Below are positions 18,037-26,401 of a DNA stretch of 64,000 nucleotides, piece by piece. The position numbers were made by a program, and so were the translations under genes. The DNA is from Allosphingosinicella indica. Lineage in GTDB: Bacteria; Pseudomonadota; Alphaproteobacteria; Sphingomonadales; Sphingomonadaceae. The stretch spans positions 2,037,501 to 2,101,500 of the forward strand of contig NZ_LT840185.1 in the NCBI RefSeq assembly GCF_900177405.1, read 5' to 3'. Position 1 is the first letter of the stretch; each line of letters begins with the position of its first letter. The notes under the pieces are model-generated. The model was not told where the DNA came from, ran no database searches, and saw nothing but the letters and a program-made list of their open reading frames with translations.

Positions 18037-19140
18037 ATGCGGCCCGATACGATCATCCCCCGGCCATCGGCCAAGGCGGACGCCCGCTGGCGCGAGGCGA
18101 TACGCCTCACCGTCGCTTTGTGGAGCTTCGTGCTCCTCATCTTCATGCCCGCGATCCTGCGCCGTCACGACGCCGGCGGCTTCGGCTCGATCCTGCTCGA
18201 CAGCGCAACCATCTTCTATTCCATGTTGCTCGGGATCGCGCTCTTCATCCCGTTCCGCGCGACCATCGATCGACCCAACCGCGTCCGCGTCGCGATCCTC
18301 CTGATGTCCGCGCTCGCCGCCGCGATCGCCAATGCGATATTCGATCTCGTCTACACCGCGATCGTCGCCGACAGCTTCGACGAGACGTTCGCCAGCTTCG
18401 CGCTCGACTTCAACCGCGGCTACGAATCCGCCTTCCGCTATCTGATGGTGTTCGTCGTCAACCTGGCGCTGTTCCAGCTCGCCTTCTCGATGCGCCGGAC
18501 GATCGGCACCGAGCGCCAGCTCGTCGAGGCGCATACAACGGCGCAGCAGGCGCAGCTCACCGCGCTCCGCTATCAGCTCAATCCGCACTTCCTGTTCAAC
18601 GCGCTCAACTCGATCTCGGCGCTGATCGTCACCAAGCGCAACGACGACGCCGAGCAGATGACCGACAAGCTGTCGAGCTTCCTGCGCTCCTCGCTCGCGA
18701 CGGATCCGGCTGCGCTCGTGCCGCTCGCCGAGGAGCTGTCGCTGATCGAGGAATATCTCGACATCGAGGCGGTGCGCTTCGGCGACCGGCTCAACGCCAC
18801 CGTCGAGTGCGAGCCCGATGCGAGCGAGGCGCTGGTGCCGGGCTTCCTCGTCCAGCCGCTCGTCGAGAATGCGATCAAGCATGGCGTGTCGCGGTCCAAA
18901 GGGACGGTCGATATCGATATCCGCGCTTCGGTCGATCACGGCGATCTGTGCATCACCGTCGAGAACGACCGGGTCCGCGACACCACCCGGCCGCCGGGTG
19001 CGCGGGCGGGTGTCGGCCTGCTCAACGTCCGCCAGCGGCTGCAGGCGGTCTATGGCGATTCCGCCACGCTCAAGATCGAAGGGCGGGCCGACAGCTTCTG
19101 CGCGACGATCTGCATTCCCGAAATCCAGCAAAGACACTGA
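18037..19140 (+). CDS. LytS/YehU-type sensor histidine kinase
   Basis: A 367-residue histidine kinase of the His_kinase (PF06580) class. Four hydrophobic segments lie in the first 150 residues. The phosphoacceptor block LNPHFLFNALNSISALI follows, then an ATPase domain with LVQPLVENAIKHGV and GVGLLNVRQRL. The frame is open from 17842, but third-position GC drops sharply before 18037 and the first ATG lies inside a hairpin, so 18037 is preferred over 17887. It is paired with the LytTR regulator 97 bases downstream. The signal sensed is unknown. Confidence 0.87.
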   Translation: MRPDTIIPRPSAKADARWREAIRLTVALWSFVLLIFMPAILRRHDAGGFGSILLDSATIFYSMLLGIALFIPFRATIDRPNRVRVAILLMSALAAAIANAIFDLVYTAIVADSFDETFASFALDFNRGYESAFRYLMVFVVNLALFQLAFSMRRTIGTERQLVEAHTTAQQAQLTALRYQLNPHFLFNALNSISALIVTKRNDDAEQMTDKLSSFLRSSLATDPAALVPLAEELSLIEEYLDIEAVRFGDRLNATVECEPDASEALVPGFLVQPLVENAIKHGVSRSKGTVDIDIRASVDHGDLCITVENDRVRDTTRPPGARAGVGLLNVRQRLQAVYGDSATLKIEGRADSFCATICIPEIQQRH

Positions 19141-19237
19141 ACGACAAGGGCTTCGTCCGGCTTTGGTCCGGATGGGTCTTTTCCTGAAAGCGCGTCCGGG
19201 TTACGTCTCGACGCGGATGGGGAGGAGAGATTCCGAC

Positions 19238-20005
19238 ATGCGTGTTCTGCTCGTGGACGATGAGAGCCTGGCGCTCGATCGGCTGCGGACCTTCTTCGAG
19301 AATATCGAGGGCACCGAAGTCATCGGCCAGGCACAAGATGGCGACGAGGCGCTGGAAAAGATCGATGCCTTGAAGCCCGATCTCGTCATCCTCGATATCC
19401 AGATGCCCGGCCGCAATGGCCTGCGCACCGCTGCGGCGCTGCAGACCGAGCCGCGGCCCGAGCTCGTCTTCGTCACCGCGCACGAACATTATGCGCCCGA
19501 TGCCTTCGACGTCGACGCGGCGGATTATCTGCTGAAGCCGGTGCGGGTCGATCGGCTCCGCCAGGCGGTCGATCGCGCCCGCCGCCGCCGCGCGATGCGC
19601 GATCAGGCGGCGCGTGCCGGCCAGCTTGAAGAGGAAGTCGAGGCGCTGCGCGCCGGCGGCAGCGTCAAGGCCGGCGACGACGACGGCTTCTGGGTGCCCG
19701 AGCGCCATGGCCAGCGCCGCGTGCCGATCTCCGCAATCGACTGGATCGAGGCGGCGCGCGACTATGTGCTGCTACACACTGAGCTCAGAAGCTATCTGCT
19801 GCGCACCACCATGTCGGCGCTGGAAGAGAAACTGGCGGGCAGCCCGCTGCTGCGCGTCCACCGCTCCGCCTTCGTCCGCCCCGAGAAGGTGACCGAAGTG
19901 AAGCGGGCGAACCGCTCGCTGACCTTAGTGCTTGCCGATGGAGCGAACGTACAGGTCGGTCCAAATTACGTCGCGACCGTCAAGTCCGCGCTGCATTTCG
20001 ACTGA
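19238..20005 (+). CDS. LytTR-family response regulator
   Basis: A 255-residue regulator with an N-terminal receiver (acidic pocket DD at residues 7-8, phosphoacceptor Asp53 in LVILDIQMPG, Lys100) and a C-terminal LytTR DNA-binding domain (about 150-255; SAIDWIEAARDYVLLHT; LRVHRSAFVRPEKV). A linker of about 30 charged residues joins them. The ATG at 19238 is preceded by GGAGGAGA. It forms a two-component system with the kinase upstream; LytTR domains usually bind paired direct repeats, which were not located here. Confidence 0.92.
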   Translation: MRVLLVDDESLALDRLRTFFENIEGTEVIGQAQDGDEALEKIDALKPDLVILDIQMPGRNGLRTAAALQTEPRPELVFVTAHEHYAPDAFDVDAADYLLKPVRVDRLRQAVDRARRRRAMRDQAARAGQLEEEVEALRAGGSVKAGDDDGFWVPERHGQRRVPISAIDWIEAARDYVLLHTELRSYLLRTTMSALEEKLAGSPLLRVHRSAFVRPEKVTEVKRANRSLTLVLADGANVQVGPNYVATVKSALHFD

Positions 20006-20117
20006 GGGTTCGCGCCGCGCTTCGGCCGGCGCCCCGAACAGGCCCGCGGCCGGCCGGTCGCGGCCGGGCAGCGGGCTCGGAAGATTTCGTGAAGTCTCGC
20101 GCGGCATCGTCAGCACG

Positions 20118-20219
20118 TCAGATCATCACCGGGCCGGAGGCGGCGGCGATGATCAGCATGGCGGTGACATAGGCGCCGGCGATCCAGGTCGAAACCAGGC
20201 GAAAGCTGTTGGCGGTCAC
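20118..20219 (-). CDS. Possible 33-residue single-span membrane protein
   Basis: A short frame starting with GTG (20217-20219) after a GGGAG ribosome binding site. It encodes TANSFRLVSTW, then a hydrophobic stretch of about 20 residues (IAGAYVTAMLIIAAASG) and ends at TGA. It would span the membrane once. It sits in the otherwise empty 369-base gap between the LytTR regulator and the DUF3297 gene. No family is recognised; the call rests on start context and hydrophobicity only. Confidence 0.4.
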   Translation of the reverse strand: MTANSFRLVSTWIAGAYVTAMLIIAAASGPVMI

Positions 20220-20374
20220 GTTTCCCACTCCCTTGGCGAAAAGGCTCTGCGGCCTCGTCATCGGGGAGTAGGAAAGGGCGTCCGAGCGCGCAGCGGCGGC
20301 GCGACCGCCGCACCCGCGTTAGCGATTAGTTTACCGTCCGCGCGACGAAGCGCGCACGCCAGCCGACGAAGGCG

Positions 20375-20644
20375 TCAGTCTTCCTTCGCGTCGGCGTCCT
20401 TGGCGTCTGCGTCGGTGAAATAAGGCTCGACCTCGCCCTTGAGCTTGATCGTCAGCGGCTGGCCCTTGCGATCGACGGTCTTGCCCACCTGCACGCGGAT
20501 CCAGCCCTCGCTCACCGAATATTCCTCGACGTCCTGCCGCTCGGCGCCGCGGAAGCGGATGCCGACGCCGCGCTGAAGCGTCTCGGCATCGAAATGCGGG
20601 CTCGAGGGATTGAGCGAGAGGTGATCGGGAGGCGTGTCGGACAT
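20375..20644 (-). CDS. DUF3297 family protein
   Basis: An 89-residue protein matching the DUF3297 pattern: SDTPPDHLSLNPSSPHFD, LQRGVGIRFRGAERQDVEEY, SEGWIRVQVGKTVDRKGQPL and a KLKGEVEPYF end. The C-terminal tail is acidic (DADAKDADAKED). The family is small, cytosolic, conserved in Proteobacteria and of unknown function. It lies downstream of the DUF885 peptidase gene on the same strand, 115 bases away, and may be expressed on its own. Confidence 0.85.
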   Translation of the reverse strand: MSDTPPDHLSLNPSSPHFDAETLQRGVGIRFRGAERQDVEEYSVSEGWIRVQVGKTVDRKGQPLTIKLKGEVEPYFTDADAKDADAKED

Positions 20645-20719
20645 GAAAGATTCCTGAGATGATCGCGGAAGAGGCGAGGCGGCCGAGCACAGGCCCGGCC
20701 GCCCTTGCGCCGCCCCTTA

Positions 20720-20748
20720 CCCTCTCCCGACGTTCCGACGGAAGAGGG
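20720..20748 (-). terminator. Imperfect hairpin after the DUF885 gene
   Basis: CCCTCTCCC (20720-20728) and GGAAGAGGG (20740-20748) pair with one mismatch, 12 bases beyond the stop of the gene on this strand. It may terminate transcription. Its sequence also resembles the GC-rich palindrome family seen near 55871, so it could be a decayed repeat. Confidence 0.35.
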
Positions 20749-20759
20749 AAGCGGCGGGT

Positions 20760-22607
20760 TCAGCCCTTCGCGCGGGCGATATAGGCGTCGACTTCCTGCT
20801 CGAGCACGTCGAGCGGCAGCGCGCCCTGGCCGAGCACTGCCTCGTGGAAGGCGCGGATGTCGAACCGGTCGCCCAAAGCCGCTTCGGCCTTCCGCCGCAG
20901 CTCGATGATCTTGAGCTGGCCGATCTTGTAGCTCGTCGCCTGGCCCGGCCAGTTGATGTAGCGCTCCACCTCGCGGACGATGTCGGCTTCGCTGAGCAGC
21001 GAATTCTGCTGGAAATATTGGATCGCCCGCTCGCGGCTCCATCGCTTCGAGTGGAGGCCGGTATCGGTGACGAGCCGCACCGCGCGCCAGAGCTCTAGGC
21101 TGAGGTGGCCGAACTCCGAATAAGGATTCTGATAGAAGCCCATCTCCTTGCCGAGCCGCTCGGCGTAGAGACCCCAGCCTTCGACATAAGCGCCATAGCC
21201 GCCGAACAGCCGGAACTTGGGAATGCCGGTCAGTTCCATCTGGCGGGCGAGCTGGAAATGATGGCCGGGCGCACCCTCATGATAGCTGATGCCCTCGATC
21301 TGGGGCTTCAGCACCTGCGTCATGTCGGCGAGATTGACGTAATAGATGCCGGGCCGCGACCCGTCCGGCGCCGGGCGGTTGTAGAAGGCGACGGAGGCCG
21401 TGCCCTCGCGGAACTTCTCCACCGCGCGCACCTCAAGCGGTGCCTTGGGCAGCCGCTCGAACCATTGCGGCGCCTTGTCCATCACCTGCGCGATGAAGGC
21501 CTTGGCGTCGGTCAGATATTGCTGCCGGCCCGCTTCACTGTTCGGATATTTGAACTGCTTGCCGGTCTTGATGTGCTGGAAGAATTGTTGGAGCGTGCCC
21601 TTGAAGCCGACCCGCTGCTTGATCGCCTCCATCTCGCCCTGGATGCGCTTCACCTCGTCCAGCCCGATCTGGTGGATCTGGTCGGCGGTGAGGTCGGTGG
21701 TGGTGAACATGCGCAGGCGATTGGCGTAATATTCGTCGCCGCGCGGCAGGCTCCAGACGCCGTCATTGCCTTTCGCCTGCGGCTCGATCTCGTCGAGGAC
21801 GGAGAAGAAGGTTTGGTAGCCCTGGCGGAACGGGCCAGTGAGCGCGGTGCGTGCCTCGCCGATCAGCCGCTCCTTCTCCGCCGCGGGGGCGTCGAGCTTG
21901 CCGACCTTCGTCTTGAAATCGGCGAAGAGGGCGCTGTCCGCGCCTTTGTCGAACGGCGCGCCGGTGACGATCTTCTTCGCATCCGCGCGCACCGGCGCGA
22001 AGTTGAGCTTGGGCGGCACGATCCCCATGCGCGCCTGGCCGCGCATCTCGTCCGCCACCTCGCGCATCACCCGATCGACCGCCTTCAGCCGCGACACATA
22101 GGCTTCGGCATCGGCGACGCTGTCGATGCGGTGCTGGTTGATGAGTAGGACGGGGATGTCGCCCGCAGGGCTGCCGTTGGTGGAGACGGGGAAGCCATAG
22201 CGCCGCCACTCGAAATTCTCGCGGCCATTTGTCACCTGCTGCTCGTAGAGCCGGTAGCTGAGCTGGCCCGCCGGGCTGAGACCCTCCAGCGTGAATTGCG
22301 ATTTCATCGCCGCGAGCTGTGCGTCCGCCATCGCCCGCTGCCGCTGCGCTTCGGCATCGGTATAGTCGTCGAGTTCGCCGTAGCGCTCCTTGCTGCCCAG
22401 CGCGGTCAGCGATTCCGGGCTGCGCGCGACCATCTCGTCGAAGCCCTTGTCGAGGAAGGCGAGCAGTCGCGCATCCTCGGCGGCCGGATCGGCGGCGGGC
22501 TGCGTCGCTGTGGCCGACGGCGGCGCACCGGCGACCGAAGCGCCCTGCGGCGCGGTCGCGCAGGCGGTGGTGGCGAGCAGGAGGGCGGCGATCGAAAGCT
22601 GCTTCAA
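20760..22607 (-). CDS. DUF885 family exported metallopeptidase-like protein
   Basis: A DUF885 (PF05960) protein of 615 residues from the preferred TTG start at 22607, which has an AGGGGAAG ribosome binding site and gives a clean signal sequence (KQLSIAALLLATTACATAPQ). The frame is open to 22649. The Cys in that segment may be a lipid attachment site, though the lipobox is poor. The family metal motif HEGAPGHH is present in the C-terminal half. These proteins are periplasmic or surface peptidases of undefined substrate. Confidence 0.88.
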   Translation of the reverse strand: MKQLSIAALLLATTACATAPQGASVAGAPPSATATQPAADPAAEDARLLAFLDKGFDEMVARSPESLTALGSKERYGELDDYTDAEAQRQRAMADAQLAAMKSQFTLEGLSPAGQLSYRLYEQQVTNGRENFEWRRYGFPVSTNGSPAGDIPVLLINQHRIDSVADAEAYVSRLKAVDRVMREVADEMRGQARMGIVPPKLNFAPVRADAKKIVTGAPFDKGADSALFADFKTKVGKLDAPAAEKERLIGEARTALTGPFRQGYQTFFSVLDEIEPQAKGNDGVWSLPRGDEYYANRLRMFTTTDLTADQIHQIGLDEVKRIQGEMEAIKQRVGFKGTLQQFFQHIKTGKQFKYPNSEAGRQQYLTDAKAFIAQVMDKAPQWFERLPKAPLEVRAVEKFREGTASVAFYNRPAPDGSRPGIYYVNLADMTQVLKPQIEGISYHEGAPGHHFQLARQMELTGIPKFRLFGGYGAYVEGWGLYAERLGKEMGFYQNPYSEFGHLSLELWRAVRLVTDTGLHSKRWSRERAIQYFQQNSLLSEADIVREVERYINWPGQATSYKIGQLKIIELRRKAEAALGDRFDIRAFHEAVLGQGALPLDVLEQEVDAYIARAKG

Positions 22608-22665
22608 GAGACTTCCCCTTTTTCGGACCACGGCTTTGTAGCGGCTCACCCCCGCACGTCCACCG

Positions 22666-23604
22666 TCAGCCGCGATGCTCTTCCATCCAGCACGGATCCC
22701 AAGACGGCTCGGGGCCGAAGCGCGCGGCGAGGAACTCGACCAAGGCGCGGACCCGCGCCGTCGTCGCGCGGCCGGGCGGCATCACGACGTGGAGGCCGTT
22801 TTCCTCGAGCGGATAATCGAGCAGGATCGGAACGAGCGTCTTGGCCTCGATGGCGGGGGCGGCGATGAAGGTCGGCAGGATGACGATGCCGAGCCCCGCG
22901 ACCGCCGCCTCGCGCAGCAACTCGCCATTGTCGGCGCGCAGCCGCGTCGCGCCGCGCACCGTCTCCCAGGCATTGCCGATGCGGAAGCGCCACTGGTTGC
23001 CGCGGCCGCTGTTGCCGTAGACGAGCAGATCGTGGCCTGAGAGTTCGCGCGGATGCTTCGGCGTGCCGCGCGCCGCGAGATAGGCGGGGCTGGCGAGGAG
23101 GACGGCACGGACCGGCGCGATCTTGCGGGCGATGAGCGCGGAATCGGGCAGCGATCCGATCCGCACGGCGAGATCGAAGCCGCCGCCGACCAGATCGACG
23201 GTGCGGTCGTCGAGCGAAATGTCGAGCTCGACCCGCGGGTGCGCGGCGGCGAATTCGGCCAGCGCGGGGGCGAGATGCTCGACGCCGAAGGAGAGGGGGG
23301 CGGCGATGCGGATCGGCCCCGCGATCTGCGTCACCGCATCGGCCACCACCTCGCGCGCCGCATCGAGATCGGCAAGGATGTTGGACGCGCGCTCGTAATA
23401 GGATTGGCCGATGTCGGTGGGCTGCGCGCCCTGCGCACTGCGCGTCAGCAGCCGGGCGCCGAGCTGCTCCTCGAGCCGCGCGACGCGGCGGCTGAGGATC
23501 GATTTGGAGACGCCCATCCGTTCCGCGGCCCGCGCGAAGCCGCCCGCTTCCACGACCCGGACGAAGCCGAGCACATCCACGAGATCGATCGATTGCCGTT
23601 CCAT
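22666..23604 (-). CDS. LysR-family transcriptional regulator
   Basis: A 312-residue LysR-type regulator: N-terminal winged helix-turn-helix (VRVVEAGGFARAAERMGVSK), then a type 2 periplasmic-binding-like effector domain (about 90-295). It belongs to the CrgA/YafC-like branch (GGGFDLAVRIGSLPDSALIAR). It is transcribed away from the azoreductase gene, the usual arrangement for a LysR regulator and its target. The ATG at 23604 is preferred over one five codons upstream. Confidence 0.93.
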   Translation of the reverse strand: MERQSIDLVDVLGFVRVVEAGGFARAAERMGVSKSILSRRVARLEEQLGARLLTRSAQGAQPTDIGQSYYERASNILADLDAAREVVADAVTQIAGPIRIAAPLSFGVEHLAPALAEFAAAHPRVELDISLDDRTVDLVGGGFDLAVRIGSLPDSALIARKIAPVRAVLLASPAYLAARGTPKHPRELSGHDLLVYGNSGRGNQWRFRIGNAWETVRGATRLRADNGELLREAAVAGLGIVILPTFIAAPAIEAKTLVPILLDYPLEENGLHVVMPPGRATTARVRALVEFLAARFGPEPSWDPCWMEEHRG

Positions 23605-23631
23605 AAGATGCAACACCATGATGACGGATGC

Positions 23632-23645
23632 TTGCCTATCGGCAA
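23632..23645. promoter_or_regulatory. Candidate LysR operator in the lysR-azoR gap
   Basis: TTGCC (23632-23636) and GGCAA (23641-23645) are a perfect inverted repeat with a 4-base centre, lying in the 87-base gap between the divergent regulator and azoR. Size and symmetry suit a LysR-type site (T-N11-A class). Confidence 0.45.
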
Positions 23646-23691
23646 CACTGCTAGCCGCCTATCTCGCTCTCCACAAGGACAGGAGGCGAAT

Positions 23692-24318
23692 ATGCAGAAG
23701 TTTCTGGTCATCGACAGCGCGGTCACTGGCGCGCAATCGGTGTCGCGCAAGCTGACCGACGGCCTGGTCTCCGCGCTTGCGGGCGAAGAGGGTGCCGTCG
23801 TGACGCGGCGCGATGTCGGCCACACGCCGATCCCGCACCTCACCGAAGCGACCGTCGGCGCGATCCGCGGCGCCGAGGCGGAAAGCGCAGAAGCACGCGC
23901 CGCGCTGGCGCTGTCAGACACGCTGGTCGCCGAATTGTTCGATGCCGATGTCATCGTCGTCGCGGTGCCGATGTACAATTTCGGCATGCCCTCGACGCTG
24001 AAGGCGTGGTTCGATCATGTGCTGCGCGCCAAGGTCACCTTCCAATATGGCGCCAACGGAGCAGAGGGCCTGCTCAAGAACAAACGCGCGATCATCGTTT
24101 CCACCCGCGCCGGCGGCTATGCCGAAGGCGACGGCGCGGCGATGGACTCGCAGGAACCGCACGTGCGCACCCTGCTCGGCTTCATGGGGATCACGGACGT
24201 TGAGGTGGTGCGCGCCGAGAAGCTCGCGTTCGGACCCGAAGTCGCGGAGACCGCGATCGCTGATGCCGGGCATGCGCTCGGCCGCGCCGTCCGCGCCCCG
24301 CTCGCACTCGCCGCCTGA
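23692..24318 (+). CDS. azoR: FMN-dependent NADH:quinone reductase / azoreductase
   Basis: A 208-residue AzoR-type flavodoxin-like enzyme that reduces quinones and azo compounds with NAD(P)H. Visible features are the N-terminal FMN phosphate region (IDSAVTGAQSVSRKLTD), the flavin-binding PMYNFGMPSTLKAWFDHVLR block, and STRAGGYAEG. The ATG at 23692 follows AGGAGG. The divergent LysR gene and the pirin gene 30 bases downstream suggest a response to electrophiles or quinones. Confidence 0.93.
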   Translation: MQKFLVIDSAVTGAQSVSRKLTDGLVSALAGEEGAVVTRRDVGHTPIPHLTEATVGAIRGAEAESAEARAALALSDTLVAELFDADVIVVAVPMYNFGMPSTLKAWFDHVLRAKVTFQYGANGAEGLLKNKRAIIVSTRAGGYAEGDGAAMDSQEPHVRTLLGFMGITDVEVVRAEKLAFGPEVAETAIADAGHALGRAVRAPLALAA

Positions 24319-24348
24319 CGCGGCCAATAGGATAGAGAGGAGAATATC

Positions 24349-25047
24349 ATGATCGACATTCGCCCCTTCGCTTCGCTCGGCCACGCCGATCATGGCTGGC
24401 TCGACGCGCGGCATCATTTCTCGTTCGCCAGCTACCACGACAATGATCGCATGGGCTGGGGCGCGATCCGCGTCTGGAACGACGATACGATCGCCGCCAA
24501 GTCCGGTTTCCCGCCGCACCCGCACTCGGACATGGAGATCATCACCTATGTCCGCTCGGGCGCGATCTCGCACCGCGACTCGATGGGCAATGAAGGCCGC
24601 ACCGGCGCGGGCGACGTGCAGGTGATGTCGGCCGGCACCGGCGTTACCCATGCGGAGTACAATCTGGAGGACGAGGCGACGACGTTGTTCCAGATCTGGG
24701 TGCTGACCGACGAGCGCGGCGCAAAGCCGAGCTGGGGCGCCAAGCCCTTCCCGAAGGACGAGCGCGCCGGCAGCTTCGTGACGCTGGCGAGCGGCTTCGA
24801 CGAGGACGGCGATGCGCTCAAAATCAACGCCGCCGCCCGCGTTATGGGCGCGACGCTGAAGGCAGGCGAGAGCGCCGAACTCAGCCTCGATCCGGCGCGG
24901 CACACCTATCTCGTTGCGGTCGGCGGCGCGGTGGAGGTCAATGGCCAGCGGGCCGAGCCGCGCGACGGCATTGCCGTTACCGGCGAGGCGGCGATCGCGA
25001 TCCGTGCGATCGACGATGCCGAGATCGTGCTGGTCGACGCGCGCTGA
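24349..25047 (+). CDS. Pirin family protein (YhhW-like)
   Basis: A 232-residue bicupin of the pirin/YhhW family, some members of which are quercetin 2,3-dioxygenases. The N-terminal cupin has the metal ligands in PPHPHSDMEIITYV and SAGTGVTHAEYN; the HHFSFASYHDNDRMGWGAIR start is typical. It follows azoR closely with an AGAGAGGAGA leader, so both are probably in one operon under the LysR protein. Confidence 0.92.
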   Translation: MIDIRPFASLGHADHGWLDARHHFSFASYHDNDRMGWGAIRVWNDDTIAAKSGFPPHPHSDMEIITYVRSGAISHRDSMGNEGRTGAGDVQVMSAGTGVTHAEYNLEDEATTLFQIWVLTDERGAKPSWGAKPFPKDERAGSFVTLASGFDEDGDALKINAAARVMGATLKAGESAELSLDPARHTYLVAVGGAVEVNGQRAEPRDGIAVTGEAAIAIRAIDDAEIVLVDAR

Positions 25048-25054
25048 AATGACC

Positions 25055-25084
25055 GGCGGCCGAGGCGTTCGTGCTCCGGCCGCC
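25055..25084 (+). terminator. Hairpin after the pirin gene
   Basis: GGCGGCCG (25055-25062) and CGGCCGCC (25077-25084) form a perfect 8-bp stem, 7 bases after the pirin stop. There is no T tract. Probably the 3' end of the azoR-pirin transcript. Confidence 0.5.
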
Positions 25085-25118
25085 ACCCATGTCGGATGGT
25101 CGGCGGGGCCAAAATGCC

Positions 25119-25212
25119 CTATAAGGACGACCAAGCGTTGGCGACTCGCTACCTGGTGCCCACCCCGCAGCGTGTCGCCCGGCCCCGGCCGGGGGAGGCC
25201 GGGGCCTTTTGT
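25119..25212 (+). ncRNA. Candidate small RNA with intrinsic terminator
   Basis: A CTATAAGG motif (25119-25126) could be a -10 box. Downstream are CCAAGCGTTGG (25131-25141, self-complementary) and a longer stem made of GGCGAC (25140-25145) with GTCGCC (25174-25179) and CGCT (25147-25150) with AGCG (25169-25172), capped by a loop rich in CCTGGTGCCCACC. A strong terminator ends the unit at 25181-25212. The predicted transcript is about 85 bases. It carries no SRP, 6S or tmRNA signature that I recognise. The -35 region is not obvious. Confidence 0.45.
25181..25212 (+). terminator. Strong intrinsic terminator
   Basis: GGCCCCGGCC (25181-25190) and GGCCGGGGCC (25197-25206) form a perfect 10-bp stem with a 6-base loop, followed by TTTTGT. 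The T tract lies on the + strand side only. It is too far (134 bases) after the pirin stop, and behind another hairpin, to be its simple terminator. Confidence 0.8.
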
Positions 25213-25307
25213 ATGCGCTTTAGGCGATGCGCCCGATCCCCGATTGCGCTATAAGGCTGTTGCAGCTTTGCATCGCGGCGCTCCCATCGTGGGACATCCC
25301 CAAAAGA

Positions 25308-25332
25308 GGGTATGCGCCGCTATGCGGCACCC
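25308..25332. other. Hairpin between the candidate RNA and the glycosylase gene
   Basis: GCCGC-TAT-GCGGC (25316-25328) forms a perfect stem, extended by GGGT (25308-25311) pairing with ACCC (25329-25332). It lies 42 bases beyond the 3' end of the minus-strand glycosylase gene and may terminate it, or belong to a second structured RNA starting near the CTATAAGG at 25249. Confidence 0.35.
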
Positions 25333-25373
25333 TGCTATTTCCACGGTATCGCAGCCGATGTCCGCTGCGGCTG

Positions 25374-25991
25374 TCAGAGTACGGGAGTCTTGTAGTGATG
25401 CCAGGTGAAGATCGCGAGAGCACCCCGGTGCGGGCGCCAGGCCTCGGCAAGCTCGCGCACCCGCCGCTCGCTGGGCTTTTCGGGGAGGCCCAGCAGACGA
25501 CCTACCTCGTGCTGGACGGCAAGGTCCCCGGCCGGCCAGATATCCCCTCTGCCTTCGGCAAAAAGGAGATAGATCTCGGCACTCCAGCGGCCGATGCCGC
25601 GGATGACGACGAGCTGGGCGATGGCGGCTTCGTCAGCTTCAGCTAGATTGTCGAGATCGAGCCGGCCGGACGCGATTTCCTCGGCTAGGCTGCGCGCATA
25701 GCTCATCTTCTGGCGCGACAGGCCGGCGCCGCGCAACGCTTCGTCGCTCGCCGCCGCCAGTGCCGCGGGATCGGCGATGTCGCCCACCGCCGCTTCCAGC
25801 TTCGTCCAGATCGACCGTGCCGCATGGACGCTCACCTGCTGGCCGATGATCGTTCGCAGCAACGTGACATAACCGCGCTCGCTCACCCGCGGTTCGGGAT
25901 AGCCGACGCGCTCCAGCGCCGCCGCGAAGCGCGGCTCGATCTTCGCCAGCGCGTCCAGCGACTCGTTCAGCGCTTCCTGGCTCAGCCCCAT
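25374..25991 (-). CDS. DNA-3-methyladenine glycosylase (AlkA-like, HhH-GPD)
   Basis: A 205-residue helix-hairpin-helix glycosylase for base excision repair of alkylated bases. The motifs are clear: [20 protein letters not shown] near residue 45, the hairpin and catalytic loop [15 protein letters not shown], and the catalytic aspartate in WPAGDLAVQ. The short length fits the AlkA/MAG II class without the extra N-terminal domain of E. coli AlkA. It is transcribed away from the ferredoxin gene. Confidence 0.92.
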   Translation of the reverse strand: MGLSQEALNESLDALAKIEPRFAAALERVGYPEPRVSERGYVTLLRTIIGQQVSVHAARSIWTKLEAAVGDIADPAALAAASDEALRGAGLSRQKMSYARSLAEEIASGRLDLDNLAEADEAAIAQLVVIRGIGRWSAEIYLLFAEGRGDIWPAGDLAVQHEVGRLLGLPEKPSERRVRELAEAWRPHRGALAIFTWHHYKTPVL

Positions 25992-26077
25992 CGATTTTCG
26001 TCCTGCCCTTGATCCCGAGCATGCCGCCTAGCATAGCCGCGCCGCCCGCCCACTCCCGTTTCTTGCGAAGGATCGCC

Positions 26078-26395
26078 ATGCCCCGCCTCACCATCGTCAC
26101 CCGTGCCGGGGACGAGCATGTCATCGACGCCCGCGCCGGCTACAGCGTGATGGAAGCGATCCGCGACGCGGGGTTCGACGAACTGCTGGCGCTGTGCGGC
26201 GGCTGCCTCTCGTGCGCGACCTGCCACGTCCATGTCGATCCCGAATGGACCGGCCGCCTGAAGCCGCGGAGTGAGGACGAGGACGATCTGCTCGACGCTT
26301 CCGATCACCGCACCGAGGAGAGCCGCCTGTCCTGCCAGATCGAACTCGACGACGGCCTCGACGGCCTTCGCGTCACCATCGCGCCGGAGGATTGA
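26078..26395 (+). CDS. 2Fe-2S ferredoxin
   Basis: A 105-residue plant/adrenodoxin-type ferredoxin. The cluster ligands are in [15 protein letters not shown], spaced C-x5-C-x2-C, with the fourth ligand in [16 protein letters not shown]. It resembles the ISC/adrenodoxin branch used as electron donor for P450 or Rieske enzymes and Fe-S assembly. An additional Cys lies within the first spacing (CGGC). No partner reductase is adjacent. Confidence 0.93.
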   Translation: MPRLTIVTRAGDEHVIDARAGYSVMEAIRDAGFDELLALCGGCLSCATCHVHVDPEWTGRLKPRSEDEDDLLDASDHRTEESRLSCQIELDDGLDGLRVTIAPED

Positions 26396-26401
26396 GCGCC
26401 G

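Larger units (their letters stand above)
25048..25373. other. 326-base gene-free region with several structured elements
   Basis: No convincing gene is seen on either strand. The region holds, in order, a hairpin after the pirin gene (25055-25084), a candidate small RNA with an intrinsic terminator (25119-25212), a second CTATAAGG motif (25249-25256) identical to one at 25119-25126, and a hairpin at 25308-25332. A + strand frame (25227-25646) crosses it but has atypical codon use and runs antisense into the glycosylase gene. Confidence 0.6.

Noticed and set aside
25119-25212. Identification of the candidate small RNA as 6S, 4.5S SRP RNA or tmRNA
   Set aside because: None of the conserved cores of these RNAs can be seen, and the length is too short for 6S or tmRNA. 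It is left as an unknown candidate.
25227-25646. A 139-codon + strand frame across the gene-free region
   Set aside because: Codon use is unlike local genes, it has no ribosome binding site worth noting, and it runs antisense into the glycosylase gene.
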